Source: Brachynemurus nebulosus
Lineage: Eukaryota > Arthropoda > Insecta > Neuroptera > Myrmeleontidae
Direction: 5' to 3'
NCBI GenBank assembly: GCA_035578155.1
Contig: JAPWDM010000012.1
Span: 10,856,501 to 10,920,500, forward strand
Length of the DNA: 64,000 nucleotides
The translations under genes and the position numbers were made by a program. The notes beneath the pieces are model-generated. The model ran no database searches. It was given only the letters and a program-made list of their open reading frames with translations, and was not told the origin of the DNA. Position 1 is the stretch's first letter. Every line of letters begins with the position of its first letter. This document shows positions 10,791 to 24,189 of this stretch, piece after piece.

Positions 10791-13019
10791 AATGTTTTAG
10801 TGTACCAACCACCTTAAAAAACTGAACAAATTTAGATGGACATAGGCTATGTTTAATTGTAAAAACGTTAAGGGTTTCGTAGAAAATTGTAGTGCTAGTA
10901 AACTTAGAAAATCGATTATTTAGTAACTTTTTTGAACTAGTGTCACGAAGAACTCTACCTTTCAGTAAGTCCTATACAAAGAAGTCCGAAATCGTATATA
11001 TTTAGAACATTCTCGAAAAGAAGCTCGGACAATATAAGAATGTTTTCGATTATAAAATATTACATAAAACACGAAAATTATAAAAATATTATGGACAGAC
11101 GAATAAAATTAAAATGAACTTGTAGAATCAAATAAAATGGTAAAAATAAAAAAAAATGTCATACCTAAATTACTCTAGGTTTCGTCATCAAATAAACTAA
11201 CTTTTAACGCGCTTTGGTTGAAGCCACTGGAAAAATAGCGAAAAAAATCCTGATCATAATTTTCTAATTTTACAATAAATCTCACTTTTAATTCAAACAA
11301 AAATCGAAAAAGGTGATATTTTAAAACAACAATATTCGCAAGCAAAAAAAATCGAATTAAAAATACTTTTCGAGTAAAATCATTGCTACATATTTACACT
11401 TGATTAAAGTTTAATTTCTCGCTATTCTTGGCAGATGATATTTTAAAATTTATTTTACTGATGTCGTCAAAATGTCGCTTAAAAATTCGATAAGAGTACA
11501 CAGAAATAAAGGACATTGCAAAATGAGTTTCTGATTATTTTCAAGGAGATTATCTATCCATATAATATTTTATTTTTTTTTATAAAGTCTGATTATTAAT
11601 AGCTTTTTCAAAATTATTGAAAATATTACTTGAGTTGATCTTAAAATAAACTTTTTGTGTCGTTTCAAAGTTAAATATTTTTGTTTTTTTAATCAAAATG
11701 TTAGAATGGTTAGAAATAACACTTACCGTTTTGTGAAATTGTTGCTTCGAAGATGTCGCAAGTAGTCTCTTCGCTACAAGGTAGGATGAAGTCCGCACTG
11801 GATCACAGTTGACAAACTTATGGAACAAAAACACTCTTCCTGATAAAGTTTGCACAATCTATGTGTGTATAACAATATTGTGCGTATGTCATCTTTGTTT
11901 GAAAATCGCACAACATAATCTTCTCACATAAAAATACATAAATTCAATATTCAATTCACAGAGATGTTGGCATGTTTTCTATCACCTATGTAAAAATATA
12001 AAGGCGATATGTATCATGTATCGGCTACATGATGACTTATTTAACAATTTTTTTCTTTTCATCAGTCGAAAATATCTTTCATTCGAAATTTTCTACAATT
12101 TTGTGTTACTGGCTTGTAAACAAATTAAGGCTAAGCGCGCATTATGTTTTCCCGCAAAAAAAATATAATTCATTTTATATTCAATTTAGCTGACGCCATA
12201 TTACGGTTGTTTTCGGCGACAGCGGGGAAAAAAATGCGCCATTTTTGTAACTAACTTAATTACACTGTCATGCGCATAACTGCAAAGTTCAGTTTTCTTG
12301 GGTAAAGTAAAATTTATTTTAGATGAGATTCACCAAAAAAACATCAAAAATCGACCTTTTTTTGTTATTATTTTTTTTATACAAATAGTTAAATATTTTA
12401 TTAAAGAACGCCGTGAGCAGCAGAGCCCCATCACGGAAGTCGAATTTTTCCTTTCATCTTCGGTATTGAATGTCTACAAGCGAAATGTAATTGAAAGTCC
12501 CCCAGCAATTTGTCATTTTGGTGGTTTCAAAACTAATGATGAGTGTCCGGTTGATCGGGGCTTTAAAAAAAGGTTTTAAGTTTTTAAGGGCTAAATCTCA
12601 GTAAATTTCAATTTTGTGCCGCTGGCAGTTAGCAGGGAAAATGCCAACACAATTCGTACGAGGGCATTGCCAACACAATTGCCTTTGTGTTTTATTTTTA
12701 AATATTAAAAAAGGAACTTAAATAGTAAACTGGAAGGCCTTTATGAAGATATTTTTTTTCCAAAAAAATCCAAAATTTCTATTTTATAAATAATAAAAAT
12801 TCAAAATTTCTAATTTATAAATAAACAGTGACTTTAATAACACAATTAAATTACTTAATATGTCTGTATTTCATTTGTTATAAAAGTAAGTTCACTTTTC
12901 TTAAATTTTTTAAAATTACTATTCGCCTACTTGTATTTAGAATAAAAGTAATGCATTTAAAACACATTTAACAATAGCATTCAATTCCGATGTAAAAATG
13001 GAAGAAGTGGGGGGAAAAG
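10791..13019. other. Low-feature region, possible orphan exon on minus strand
   Basis: Mostly AT-rich. A minus-strand open stretch (about 11855 to 11730) ends at ACAAAACG|GTAAGT, a good donor, but the peptide is not recognised. An inverted pair GCGCATTATGTTTTCCCGC (12138) / GCGGGGAAAAAAATGCGC (12222) may be a small MITE. A 93-codon plus-strand frame at 12298-12579 lacks family features and has no good start. Confidence 0.35.
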
Positions 13020-13640
13020 TAATGTGGACTGCCTAAAAGGTACTAGCTGGATACTAACTGAATACACGTACAAAATTTCAGCCCTCTAGGTTTCCTTAGA
13101 GAGTCTCTAGACGTGTTAGAAAACAAGCAAAAAAATTAAGGAAATATTGGCGTAAAAATCGTGGGGGTAAGGGTTAAAAGTTGAAACCTCCAAAAAGCAG
13201 TGTCTGGCTATTAGCTTAACCTGTACACAAAATTTCAGCCCTCTAGGTTTATTTGGGAAGATTTTGACCTGAACGAAGCTGTTAAAAAACAAGAAAAATC
13301 ATGTTCTTTTTGGTATAAAAATGGTGGGGGAAAGGGTTAAAAGTCGAGGCCCCCAAAAGGCACCCCCTTGATACTAGCTCAATTCGAATACAAAATTTCA
13401 GCCCTCTAGGTTTATTTGGGTGACCTGTGCGAGTGGTACAAACTTCGAAAACGTCGATAAATCATGAAATTGTAGCTTAAAAATGAGGGGGTGGGGGTAA
13501 AATATTAAAACCTTCAAAAAGCACAACCTAGGTATGAACTCCATCAACACACCAAATTTCAACCCTCTACGTTAATTCTGGGGGGCTGGGGGCGTGTTAG
13601 ATCCTGCGAAAATCGTTTTTTCCCCCTGTACTCCCTCCAA
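13020..13640 (+). repeat. Four-unit tandem array, about 160-bp period
   Basis: The block CAAAATTTCAGCCCTCTAGG(T) recurs at 13071, 13228, 13391 and (as CCAAATTTCAACCCTCTACG) 13552, giving spacings of 157, 163 and 161. Each unit also has a GTGGGGGTAAGGGTTAAAA-like block and a CCAAAAAGCA-like block. Units are strongly diverged, so the array is old. Confidence 0.9.
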
Positions 13641-13734
13641 ATTATCCTAGGAAGCTCAATTTTGGATATGTTGTAGATAATTGACCGAAACATTATTTCC
13701 AACCGGTTTGGAAAAATTTTATTGTTTAAAAATT

Positions 13735-13836
13735 AAATAATGTATTAATATTCTTCAGTTATTATATTTGTATACCACTTGTTTTTTTGAATTCCCGCGC
13801 GCTTATGTTGTAGCAATATAAAAGCATTGCTGAGTG
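13735..13836 (-). repeat. R5 family fragment, inverse orientation
   Basis: Matches the end of the R5 repeat on the opposite strand (CCGCGCGCTTATGTTGTAGC, TATACCACTTGTTTTTTTGA). It is followed directly by a (TA)n tract. Confidence 0.75.
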
Positions 13837-13839
13837 TTG

Positions 13840-13842
<3 letters not shown>

Positions 13843-13886
<44 letters not shown>
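13843..13886. repeat. (TA)n microsatellite
   Basis: 44 nt of pure TA repeats. Confidence 0.97.
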
Positions 13887-13890
<4 letters not shown>

Positions 13891-14003
13891 GAATATTATT
13901 TTCGGTTTCTAGGGACCTCAAAACAAATTTCTGCCATAGTCCCGGGCTCAAGTCACGTCATGACAGTGGCTGTAATAGTTGAATTTCATTCTGGAAATTC
14001 GCT

Positions 14004-16999
14004 AAAAGGAGCTCAAAGAAAGAAAAACGACGTTTTTTTCTATTTGCTCGTCAGTGGTATCTTTGTGGAAAATATCCACTATTCGTGATTCGCCCCCCCC
14101 CCCCCTGTAGCAGGAGTAATGAGCTTTTTTTGTTTGTCTATGTTATTTTTGGGGAAATTCTGGAATGTTTATGCCTACTTAAATGTCACTTTTCGTCATC
14201 CAGAATATCAAAATATTAGAAATATTCCTTGCTCTGGTTCCAGCCCCTTGCTCTTGACAAATCATCATATGGGCGCCTATGTATGGCTACCTATTGATGT
14301 GGGATTTTTAGTAAAGCAAAAAAAAAAAAAATACAAAAACAAATAAATAAATAAATGTTGATACCAAAATGAGTTTTACGTTTCAAGAAACTAATTCGGC
14401 TTATCAATATATTTTTTAATTAGTTTGGTCATATGAAATTCAGAATGGGCACCGCTCATCGGCGCTCTCAATCTCGAACCACGAAATTTTTTTCGCTCCT
14501 CCTCTGACGTCTCTCTTACGCAGACCCACATATCTAGAATTAGAGTAGGCATTTCATTTTCGCTCGGCGAAAGTTGAAAACACGTAACCAGCACACACTG
14601 CGTTTTTTTCGTTAACAACAGAATTTGAAGATCATTTCGAAAATTGACTTTCGTAAAGCAGACTATTTACTGTAATCAACGCCTTGGCAGTCTTCGATCT
14701 TGGATGCATTCATTCACTGACCAAAAATCCTATTATTTTTTTTTGGACAGGAAGAGGAAATTGAAGTATTAATAAACAAGATAGGGTAAAATTAAACTAT
14801 TATTGCATTTATTATCAATATGATTTGAAACATTTACATAATAAATAGATTTAATTATTATTTAGTAATATCATCAAATACAAACTTAGCAATTAACAAA
14901 ATATAATATATATATTATAAAATATTTAGGAAGAAAATAATTTCAACAATAGAATATACATTCCCTTTACAAAAAAATAGATTAATTAAATGTTAATTCC
15001 AATAAAAAACTAAAATTTATTTTTGCCGAAAAAACAGAGATGAAAAATCTCGTAACCATAGATAATATCAATTCCAGTTAACAGTTACATTCACAGATGT
15101 CACTTGAGTACTAGAATGAAATTAGACACAGATTGATATGACATCTATATGTCTTTCTAGTAACTTTTTAAAAAATTAAAATTTGAAAAATATTTTTTGA
15201 ACTGTGAATTACGAGGTTTTACGATTTAAAATTAGAGTCGTAATAAATATTACGCAAATTATTCGGTATTCTATCTATTTGGCCGAGTACTGAATACTGG
15301 TATTTTCTGGTTCCATTCATATTATGCGCTACTTTGAGGAGTTGATAGATATATGTATAGATAATTCTGGTTGATAAAAATGTGCAGAAAAAAAGAAAGT
15401 GGGAGAACTTGTGGTTTTATGTAACTGATTTGAAACCACATATTTGCGAAATATTCGCCGAATATTTGATAATCAGTATTCGACAAATTTTCTATCCTGT
15501 GTAACACTACTAAAAAACTTTTCGCCTTTCTAAAATTAAATACCCGTATATAATAACTATGTAATAATTTTTTGATAATTTAAATTTTATTAAAATATAA
15601 CTTTTAATTTTTAAGGGATCAGGAATTTTATTTTTGAAGAATCGTATTAAAATTTCAACTTGTTATGTTCGTATAATGCATCGATGATCTTCAGACGTAA
15701 TAACTGTAAGTGCCTTTTATCGATTTTTCCTCAAAAGTTGTAATTTCTGAGAGTTGAAAACCATCTTTATGTAAAATACTTTGATAAAACAATCTGTTTT
15801 ATAGTAATGCAAGAAACACGATTAAAAAAACAATAATTAAGGAAAGGTGTGCTTTTGTAATAGTTAAGCTAAAAGACACTCGTTCCCTGTTTTTTAAATA
15901 TTATAATAAATTTAAAATAATTTTTTTTTAACATTTATAACATAAAAATATATCTTTTAAAAAATTCATTGTCAAGTTTAAAGAGACAGCCTTTAGATAT
16001 GTTAATATTTTAAACGTGATAAGTAACTTTTTAAGTACAATAATAAAGCTTAGTTTTTTTAACTCTTTAACCACTACTGTCGATTAAAATTTGATTGAAT
16101 TTTGTGCAAAATTGTTAAAGAGTTAAAATCGAGATATATATCTAATAATACTTTTGAAATTTTTATTATAAGATTAATATAATTATATTCAAATTGTAAC
16201 TGGACAAACTTTTATAATAATAATTATTTTTTATAGTAATAAATTTTTATTGGTGTACAATTGCAAAAAACGAATTCGAAAGATTATACAGGCTAAATAA
16301 TTTAAGGTTAAGTAGTTATGAATTTTTTTCCAAGTTGAATTTTTTAAATTTTATTGATTTTCAGCATCAGTTTCGTTATCAAAAACATATTTCCGAATTT
16401 TATCCAAGAGACAAACATGATTTATTAGTTCGATGGGTGGTAAATTTCAATGTAGATGTCGTGCTTAAGTTTTAAATTGAACCCAGAAAGAATAATCAAA
16501 TTAAATTTTTTAATAGTTCATACATTCATAACTTATTAACAATAATTATGTAAGTACTCAAAAATATTTACTCAAATATGTGATAATTAATTCTGAAGCT
16601 TTCCACTTTGTTTTGGACAGAAAATGGATGACATGTCACGACTCTATTTATTGTAGAGACTCTACTAAATAAGTATGAAGGTCAAAATAATTACTAAATA
16701 ATAAATTGATGCATATTCGTTAATTCATAGAATATTACTTACTTTTTTCACTTTTTTACGCTATTTTAAAATCACTTCGACATAACTAGTTTACTTTATT
16801 ATCAGAATACTATATACATAAATATTTCGATAACGTTTGAGATTCGTGTCTATTTAAAAAACTTTTAAAATGCGATTATTTAAGAATATGAGATAAAATA
16901 ACAAAAATTTAAGTATTTCAAAATATAGGTTGCCATTAAGAAAAAAAAAATAATTTAAAAAAATCGTAAATTCTAGAAGCTTGATAATCTGTTTCATAG
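14004..16999. other. AT-rich region, no gene recognised
   Basis: About 3 kb. Contains a C run at 14094-14105, an island of normal base composition at 14430-14620 (GGCACCGCTCATCGGCGCTC, CCAGCACACACTGCG) with no recognised product, and a small inverted pair TTAACTCTTTAAC / GTTAAAGAGTTAA (about 16059-16126). The rest is over 75 percent AT by eye. Confidence 0.45.
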
Positions 17000-17007
17000 A
17001 TGTCCAC

Positions 17008-18152
17008 TAGAGATGTGCTCGTGAGTACATTTTGACTCACGATCACGCACACTCACGAATTATCTTTTGTACTCACGCCCGATCACGAACGAGAAAATTT
17101 ATTTCTTTTCACACTCACGCACGATCACGAACAAAAAAATTTTATGCTTTCACACTTACGCACGCTTACGAATTAAACATAAAAATCTTTGAAACTAATC
17201 GTTGGAATTTTAAATAAAAATCACTATCGCCTTAACAGTCAGTTAAAATTATGTCCTTACGATAAAATCAGAATATGGTTAATACGGCTAACATTATTAC
17301 TGAGATTAATACTGATGCAAGTTATATACTATTTAATTTTTTTGGGAAAGTGATAAAAATTTTCAAAATTTTTCATCTAATGATTTATTGTTTAATTTTT
17401 GTTCTTATTATATTTCTATATAAACATGACATTTCGCACAACCAAACTAAATATGTAGTTTTTTAACAAAATTGTGACAAAATATTTTTTAGTACCTATA
17501 AATACATAGACAATAAATTTTTTTTTAAAATAATGATAATAATAAAACAACTTAAAATATTGAAAAAGATAATATTCCTTTAAGTAACCCATAATATGCT
17601 CTTTATATTATGTCTTCATGACCATATTGTTCAAAACTGTAAAATTGACCTTGTTATTTACAATTATACTCATTGACTGAGACCGTATATCCATACATCG
17701 TGAGAGATACAGGCTAATTTTAAGAATTTGTTAAAAACTTAAGAAATTATTTTAAAACGGAAGAAATAATCAGAACAATATCATAAACACTGTTGGATAT
17801 TTCTAATTTGTAAATCATTTTGTATACACCCCAAGTATCTCGGTAAAGAACTGGAATTTGTTAGTAAGGGTTATTGAATTTCTACCTACTTGTGCTTGTA
17901 AAAACCAATATATATAAAAAAAGATTTTTTTTGTAGTTAAAATATCAAATTGGTTTAGTTAATATTCCCTAAAATTGAAAATAATAAATTATTTAAAAAA
18001 TTTTTATTCATGGTCTTCAACTTTTCGTGACTCACGAATTATTCACGACAAGAAATTAAATGTCACGATCACGCCCACTCACGCACGATCGTAAAAAATT
18101 ATTCACGATCACGATGGGTCACGCGTGAATTCACGATTTTGGCACATCTCTA
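17008..18152. mobile_element. Large hAT MITE with CACGATCACG subterminal arrays
   Basis: 1,145 bp, starting TAGAGATGTGC and ending GCACATCTCTA, between exact 8-bp repeats ATGTCCAC (17000-17007, 18153-18160). Both ends hold arrays of hexamers close to CTCACG/ATCACG (17030-17170 and 18025-18135). The middle is AT-rich with no transposase. It lies about 0.9 kb downstream of the NOS stop codon. Confidence 0.9.
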
Positions 18153-19039
18153 ATGTCCACCTTTGGTATCAATTATTTATATCTTTTGTTCTGACTTTTC
18201 AAATTAGCTTGAATACTTTAAAAATAAAATGAATGGCTACTCTTAAATTATTTACCTGTATATTTTTTAATTTTTTTTAAATTCGTTTTTAATAACTTTC
18301 ATTATATGAACACTTTTCTTTTTTATTTGAAAATAAAAGAAAATAGCAATAGGATTGTAGGAACCTCTTTTAAGTTAATCGATAATAAATTTTTGAATTT
18401 TTTGTTAAAGTAGTATGCGTTACGTACAACAGATGACGGAACCATGTAGTACGCGTTACGTACAACAGATGGCATCAAGTAGTAAAGTATTAAGAATTTA
18501 GCTACGTGACGTTGGCGCCGCGAAATTTTTTTTTCTTTTTTAAATTAACTTCTAAATTAACGTGTGATAGTTTAGAAAATTGCCCTTTAAATGGCCTTTC
18601 CGAATATAAAATTGCCTTAGCTGTATCTTTTAGCAATAATAAGTTATTATATATATTATTTAAACATTTAGACATATAAGTTAGCATTAAAACAATAAAA
18701 AAAGTTTTTTAATCATCAAAATATTTTTTCTTAATCCTTTTAAATTTGCCCCATCGATGCACGAAATTCTTTTTTGACTTAATTATATAATTGGAGAGAA
18801 AAACATTAAAATCATTAAAAAAGAAAAAAATTTCACGGCACTAACTTCGCGTAGCTTCAGAATTTGTATTTGAAAAATATGAATTTATTCATATAATAAA
18901 AGTGAATATTTATTTACATAATAAATTTGATATTTTTTATAATTTTTTAACATTTGTGTTAAAATATTTTAATTTTTTAATTAAACTATCTGTTAATTGT
19001 ATTAATAATAAAAATTAATTTTTAACCTAATATTTAATG
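18153..19039. other. NOS 3' flank, AT-rich
   Basis: About 890 nt between the NOS stop codon and the hAT MITE. It presumably includes the NOS 3' untranslated region and transcript end. Apart from the 36-bp duplication and many AATAAA-like hexamers I see no feature. Confidence 0.5.
18411..18478. repeat. 36-bp direct duplication
   Basis: Two copies of a 36-nt unit with the core GCGTTACGTACAACAGATG (18417 and 18453). It is locally GC-richer than the flanks. No function recognised. Confidence 0.8.
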
Positions 19040-19147
19040 TTATGGTTGCGACGCCATTCGAATTCGAGCCGATTCACGCGATCGATTATGGATTTCAGCC
19101 GTTCGTAATGTAATTCCAAATATGTCTTCGTGATATCTATTTTCATC
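19040..19147 (-). CDS. NOS: NOS last coding exon with stop codon
   Basis: 108 nt: 35 codons plus TAA at 19040-19042. It encodes [20 protein letters not shown] and then [15 protein letters not shown], the typical insect NOS end. The C-terminal tail regulates electron transfer in this family. Below 19040 several AATAAA-like hexamers occur (for example near 18912 on the opposite strand), but the region is so AT-rich that I do not choose one as the poly(A) signal. Confidence 0.97.
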   Translation of the reverse strand, partial: DENRYHEDIFGITLRTAEIHNRSRESARIRMASQP

Positions 19148-22100
19148 CTGGGAAAAAAATTAATTTTAGTAACTGTTTTTGGCGGAAGTAAACGCGGGCA
19201 CTTACTCGAAGTTTTAATAAATATGTTTCTACTTCTGCGTCGCTCATTTTACCACATTGTTGAATAATTTTTTTTAAAGTTTGATAAACATGTTCGGCCA
19301 TTGTACAATCACCACAGACGTAAAAATGTCCTTTTTCGATTACTAAGATTTTGTAAACTTCTTCAGCTTCGGCCAGCGCTAAATCTTGTACATAAGTCTG
19401 AAATATGATTAAAATTTTTAGATTTTCTTGAAACAATTTAAGAATACGTTAGTGTTAATACCTTCGGTATTGATTTTTCTCTAGATAATGCTAAAAATAC
19501 CCTATCTAATACTTTTTTCTTAAGCATTTCCGCTTTCTCGTCTCTGTACAAGTCTAAATCTCTCTGTCTACAACCGAAGAACAACCACATTTTTCCAATT
19601 TTACTATTATTTTCGTGCGTGATTTGGTACAGTCTGTGTTGCCAGAACGCTCTGAATGGAGCTATGCCGGTACCAGGTCCAACTAGTATTACTGGTTTAC
19701 TTATTTCGGGTAAATGGAAACTGGGAGCACTTCGCACAAATAGGTAAACGTCATCGCCTTCGGGGACATCTTGTAAATAGTTTGAACATACACCATAATG
19801 GACAGGTCCTTCGCCATCTAAAAATTGACACTGTTATTAGTTTACAAAAAGTGATTCGAATTTGTGACAACTTTCTAAAATGTAAAATAATCAGGGCTGG
19901 GAAAAATGGTTCATAGAAACCATTTAAAAAAGAAAATGAAAAATGGTTTCCAAAAATGCATTTAAAATACAAAATGGAAAATGGTTTTGCTGAACATATT
20001 TAAAATAGAAAATGAAAAATAGCTGTATTTAAAATGGATTATAAAATGCAAAATACTTTTTATACTTTTTTATTCTATAAATTTGTTATCATTATTCAGT
20101 TATATTAATAAAAAAAAAAAAAGCTCAAAAATTGTCAAACGTACTGAAATTAAATAACAGCAGTCTTTTGAGAAAATTTTATCAAGTTTGCATGATATGA
20201 AAACGAAATTTAACTCTTGAAATATTGTTACTCAAAAATATTGTAAAATATAATTCAGCCTTGACATATTCAAACCTTGACTACGCTACAACTGCGACTT
20301 CTAAATTATGAAAATCATCTACTTGAAATACCAAAATATTTCTTATCGACGTGTGTTAAAGATAAAAGCACACAACTTGAGAGAACTGCGGCTCTAGTAG
20401 CAAATTTAACTCAGCTGACATTGCAACTCGAGTTATAAAAAATTTAAGTCAATTTAATCAAGTTACTGTTAACTTACAATTGGTTAGACTGCGTTCAATT
20501 CGAGTTCTATGATTAATATGAGTCACGAACTTATTTAAAATAGAAAATGCAAAATGCCATTTTGTATTTTAAATACATATTTAAAATGAAATCATTTTAA
20601 ATAGTTCCCAGCCCTGAAAATAATTAAGTATATTTTTTACGGTCCATTGTAGACAGATTGTAAAGAGAATTTTTTTTTATGCAGTGAATCGGGACGTTAA
20701 AAAAAACTTTCATAGAAAATACGTAACTCAAAACTTCACGATTTCTCTAGAAATCGCTTTTTTAAACAAGAGAAATAATTAGTTGACGCATGGAACATTT
20801 TTAGATATTTTATTTTATTTAAATTACCAAAATATAGCTTAACCCTAGAATCATACGTTGGTCTACGAGAAACGTTAATCATACATCGACGTCGTTTTGA
20901 CGGATGGACTTTATACGGAGAGTTTTAGAGTTTATTTGCAAAAAACATTTTTTTTACATAAGAATACTACAAAAGCGAACAAAATATTTAAAAAAAATTA
21001 CATTTGGAAAAATTTCCTAATGTAAATATTTATTAATTTTTTTAATATTTTTATCAAAGCATATTTTCATTATAAAAATTAAAAAATAGATAAATACATC
21101 AATTGTATCATAAAACATGTGTTTCAAATAATTAATTTATGAACTATTATGAGTCAGTGGACATGTGTGACTTTACAGAATGTGAAATTTCTCAGTCATA
21201 AATATTCCTATAGGTATGTAGTTATTTCCCCATTAGGCACATTTATAAATTTTCTAAAATTTGTTAGTAATTTTTTGAATAAGATCTCAAAAAATAATAA
21301 AAATTAAAATATTTTCCACAAAATAAATTGTTAATCTTTATTAAGACACTTGAAACGCATTCTTTAGTTTTCGATTCAATATATTAAAACTTCAGTATTA
21401 TGTCGTCTCTATAAGTCAAACAGTCAATCTTTCACATTATCATAATCATTGAATAAATTAATTATAGCATGCATATCTTTAATAAATTTTAGAAAAATTA
21501 GGAAAATTTTTATATGTGAAGTACAAAATCTTTAAAAAAAAACATCGCGTAATCATACATCGACGTCCTTTTGACGGACACTATTTCAATACAAACAAAA
21601 CGACAATGACTATAAACAAAATAAATACGTCTTATGTGTTATAACAACAAATAAATTAGATAACAGAAATCTTACAGCAAGCAGGTACCGACAAGTTGTA
21701 GTATTGGAGCAGGTAGAGAAGTTCGTTCGTCGTTTTGACGTGTACGTATGATTCTAGGGTTAATATTACGAAAATTCTTTTTTAATGAATTTTCGAATCA
21801 ACAGTAATTTGTTTTGAGGTCCCTAGAAACCATTGACGGATTTACCCTAAGTGTCACTCTATGTTCCGTGAAGAATGCCGCCCCTACGTTATCCCAAAAA
21901 GCTAAAAAAAATTCTTAATAACTTTTTAATGATAACACTTTTTTCTAAAAAAAGTAAGTGACGAACAGAAAAATGTCAATTCTAAATTTTGCCGCCCTTT
22001 TAGCCCAAATTTGCCGCTCCTAAAATCTGCCGCCGTAGGCTCCACCCTACAACATCTTATTTTTACAAAATTTGGTGAAAACTTTGCAACTCTCAAACTC

Positions 22101-24132
22101 TTGGATGAATTTGTTAACCAAACACGTCCGATGCCCGAAACATGGTTCTTCGGGCATTTTTTGTGAAAAAAATTAGTTTTTTTTGCCAAAATTTCCCCAA
22201 ATTGAAAAATTTTTGTGACATTTTTTTACACTATTGGAAAAAGGAGAAAAAATTACTTAAAAAAAGTTTTTGTACTATTATTCTGTGTAAACTAGTTTCC
22301 GAGAAAAACTAATGTTTGTAAACGGAAATTCACGATGTTATGCGATCCATAGACCAAAACAATGTAGGAACTAGTGATGACGGGCCGAGAAGCAGTTAAT
22401 CGATTAATCGACTAAAATTGTTTTTCAGATAAAATTAGTAATTAGTCGAAAATATCGAGGACAGAGTAGTCGACTTCATGGTAAGTCGACTAAAATTTTA
22501 GTCGAATTCATGGTAAGGTAACTTATGTAACTCTTTCAAAAACGAGATTTTTTTTTCGAATTTAATTATGGACTTTTAATATTTTTCTTTTAAGAAAAAG
22601 AAAGATATGAAATATCACAATATGTATATTAATCACATAAAAGTGAATACACCGATATTCCGTTAACCGTACGACAATACATACACGTGGTACCCTTAAC
22701 GGAATCATATACAGAATGTTTCTCTAGACAATTTATTTTTTAATAAAAATTAAAATATGTTTATAAAAATAAATTTTTAAGTCATATTTTCTAGCTACAT
22801 AATATTTATTTCTAATTGTAAGCTTAGAAATTATAATATATATGTGTATTAATAATTTTTATTATTACTATTATCATATATTTATGTTAACTTTCAAAAT
22901 AATCGCCTGTATATGTTAAAAATTGAAGTTTTATTTACATAAAAATGTTTATTTACATTAAAAATTTTGTCACGTAGATTGTGTATGTATACACAAACAC
23001 ACACAAACGGTACGCATAATGGTAGTACGGATATCGGAAAACCGCGGTAATTATATAGATAGATACCTAATTTTTTAGTTTCCATTTTTTGAAGTCTAAT
23101 AAATATAGAAAAATTATTAAATTAATCGTTTTAGTCATTTGAAAAAAAATTAATCATTTTAATCATTTAATCGAAGGTAAAATAGTCGACTAAAATAAGA
23201 CTAAATATAAACAAAATTAGTCGACTAAACCGACTAATCGATTAATCATCCGACATCACTAGTAGGAACTTATGATAAGGCTTCCGAGGACCGAAACCTA
23301 AAAAAAACATTTAAATAAGTCATGACAGTTACCTTCTGTTCTATAAGACACCACAGCCACAGTTAAATGTATTTGGTCTGGATAAATTGCAGGACTAGAC
23401 GAAATTGAATAGAATCGCGGTTGAAGAATACTTAATTGTGCGGCTAAGAGGGCTGCGTGTGGTTTAACCGACGGAAATTCCTCTAAAACTTCTAACAGAT
23501 GCGGAAAACGCCAATGTCTCCAATCCTCGTACGCTGCCGAATCTGTTGCCAATAATGTCAGTCGATCTTGATCCTCTTTGTCGGTTGCAATGCTCGCGAA
23601 ATGCTGAAGAAGATTCGGCGATGGTGGTGTAGTTAAATCTAAAAATCTTGAGAATAGCGTTCGTAGGGAACATTGTGGTAAGCGTTCATGTGGTTCCCAA
23701 GATCGTACAATTCCTAAAATAAAATTTTGGGTTAAGGATAGTTATTTTTGAAGGGAAAGACCAGAATCATAGATACTTCTCCACTAACTTTACCTATTGC
23801 GTTAAAAAAATTAAATATAATGTCTATAGTATTTTTTCTTTTTAGTGACACGGCTATTTCTAACAAACTACTATAAAATTTTCTGACGGTGCCAGTAGGG
23901 GTGGCGGGTTTTGAAAAATAATCGGTTTTCGGTTATTTAGGTTTATTTTATGCTCGGTTTAACCTGACAAAAGAACATATTAAAAGGGAAACTTCTAACA
24001 AAGTGACTTTTATGCAAAGTGTACCAAATAAATACTGGCAATGTTAATTTTTAATAAATAAAATAATAGATTATAACGGTTGTTTATTTTGCTACAGAAA
24101 CATGGGTGTTTTCGAATATCGATGTCTTTCTT

Positions 24133-24189
<57 letters not shown>

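Noticed and set aside
12298..12579. 93-codon plus-strand frame
   Set aside because: No family resemblance, no clear start context, AT-driven first half; left uncalled.
14391..14618. 75-codon minus-strand frame in a normal-composition island
   Set aside because: No recognised product; the island shares a CAGCACACACT motif with the small MITE at 1039, suggesting repeat origin.
17032..17217. His/Arg/Thr-rich frame
   Set aside because: Translation of the CACGATCACG subterminal repeats of the hAT MITE at 17008..18152.
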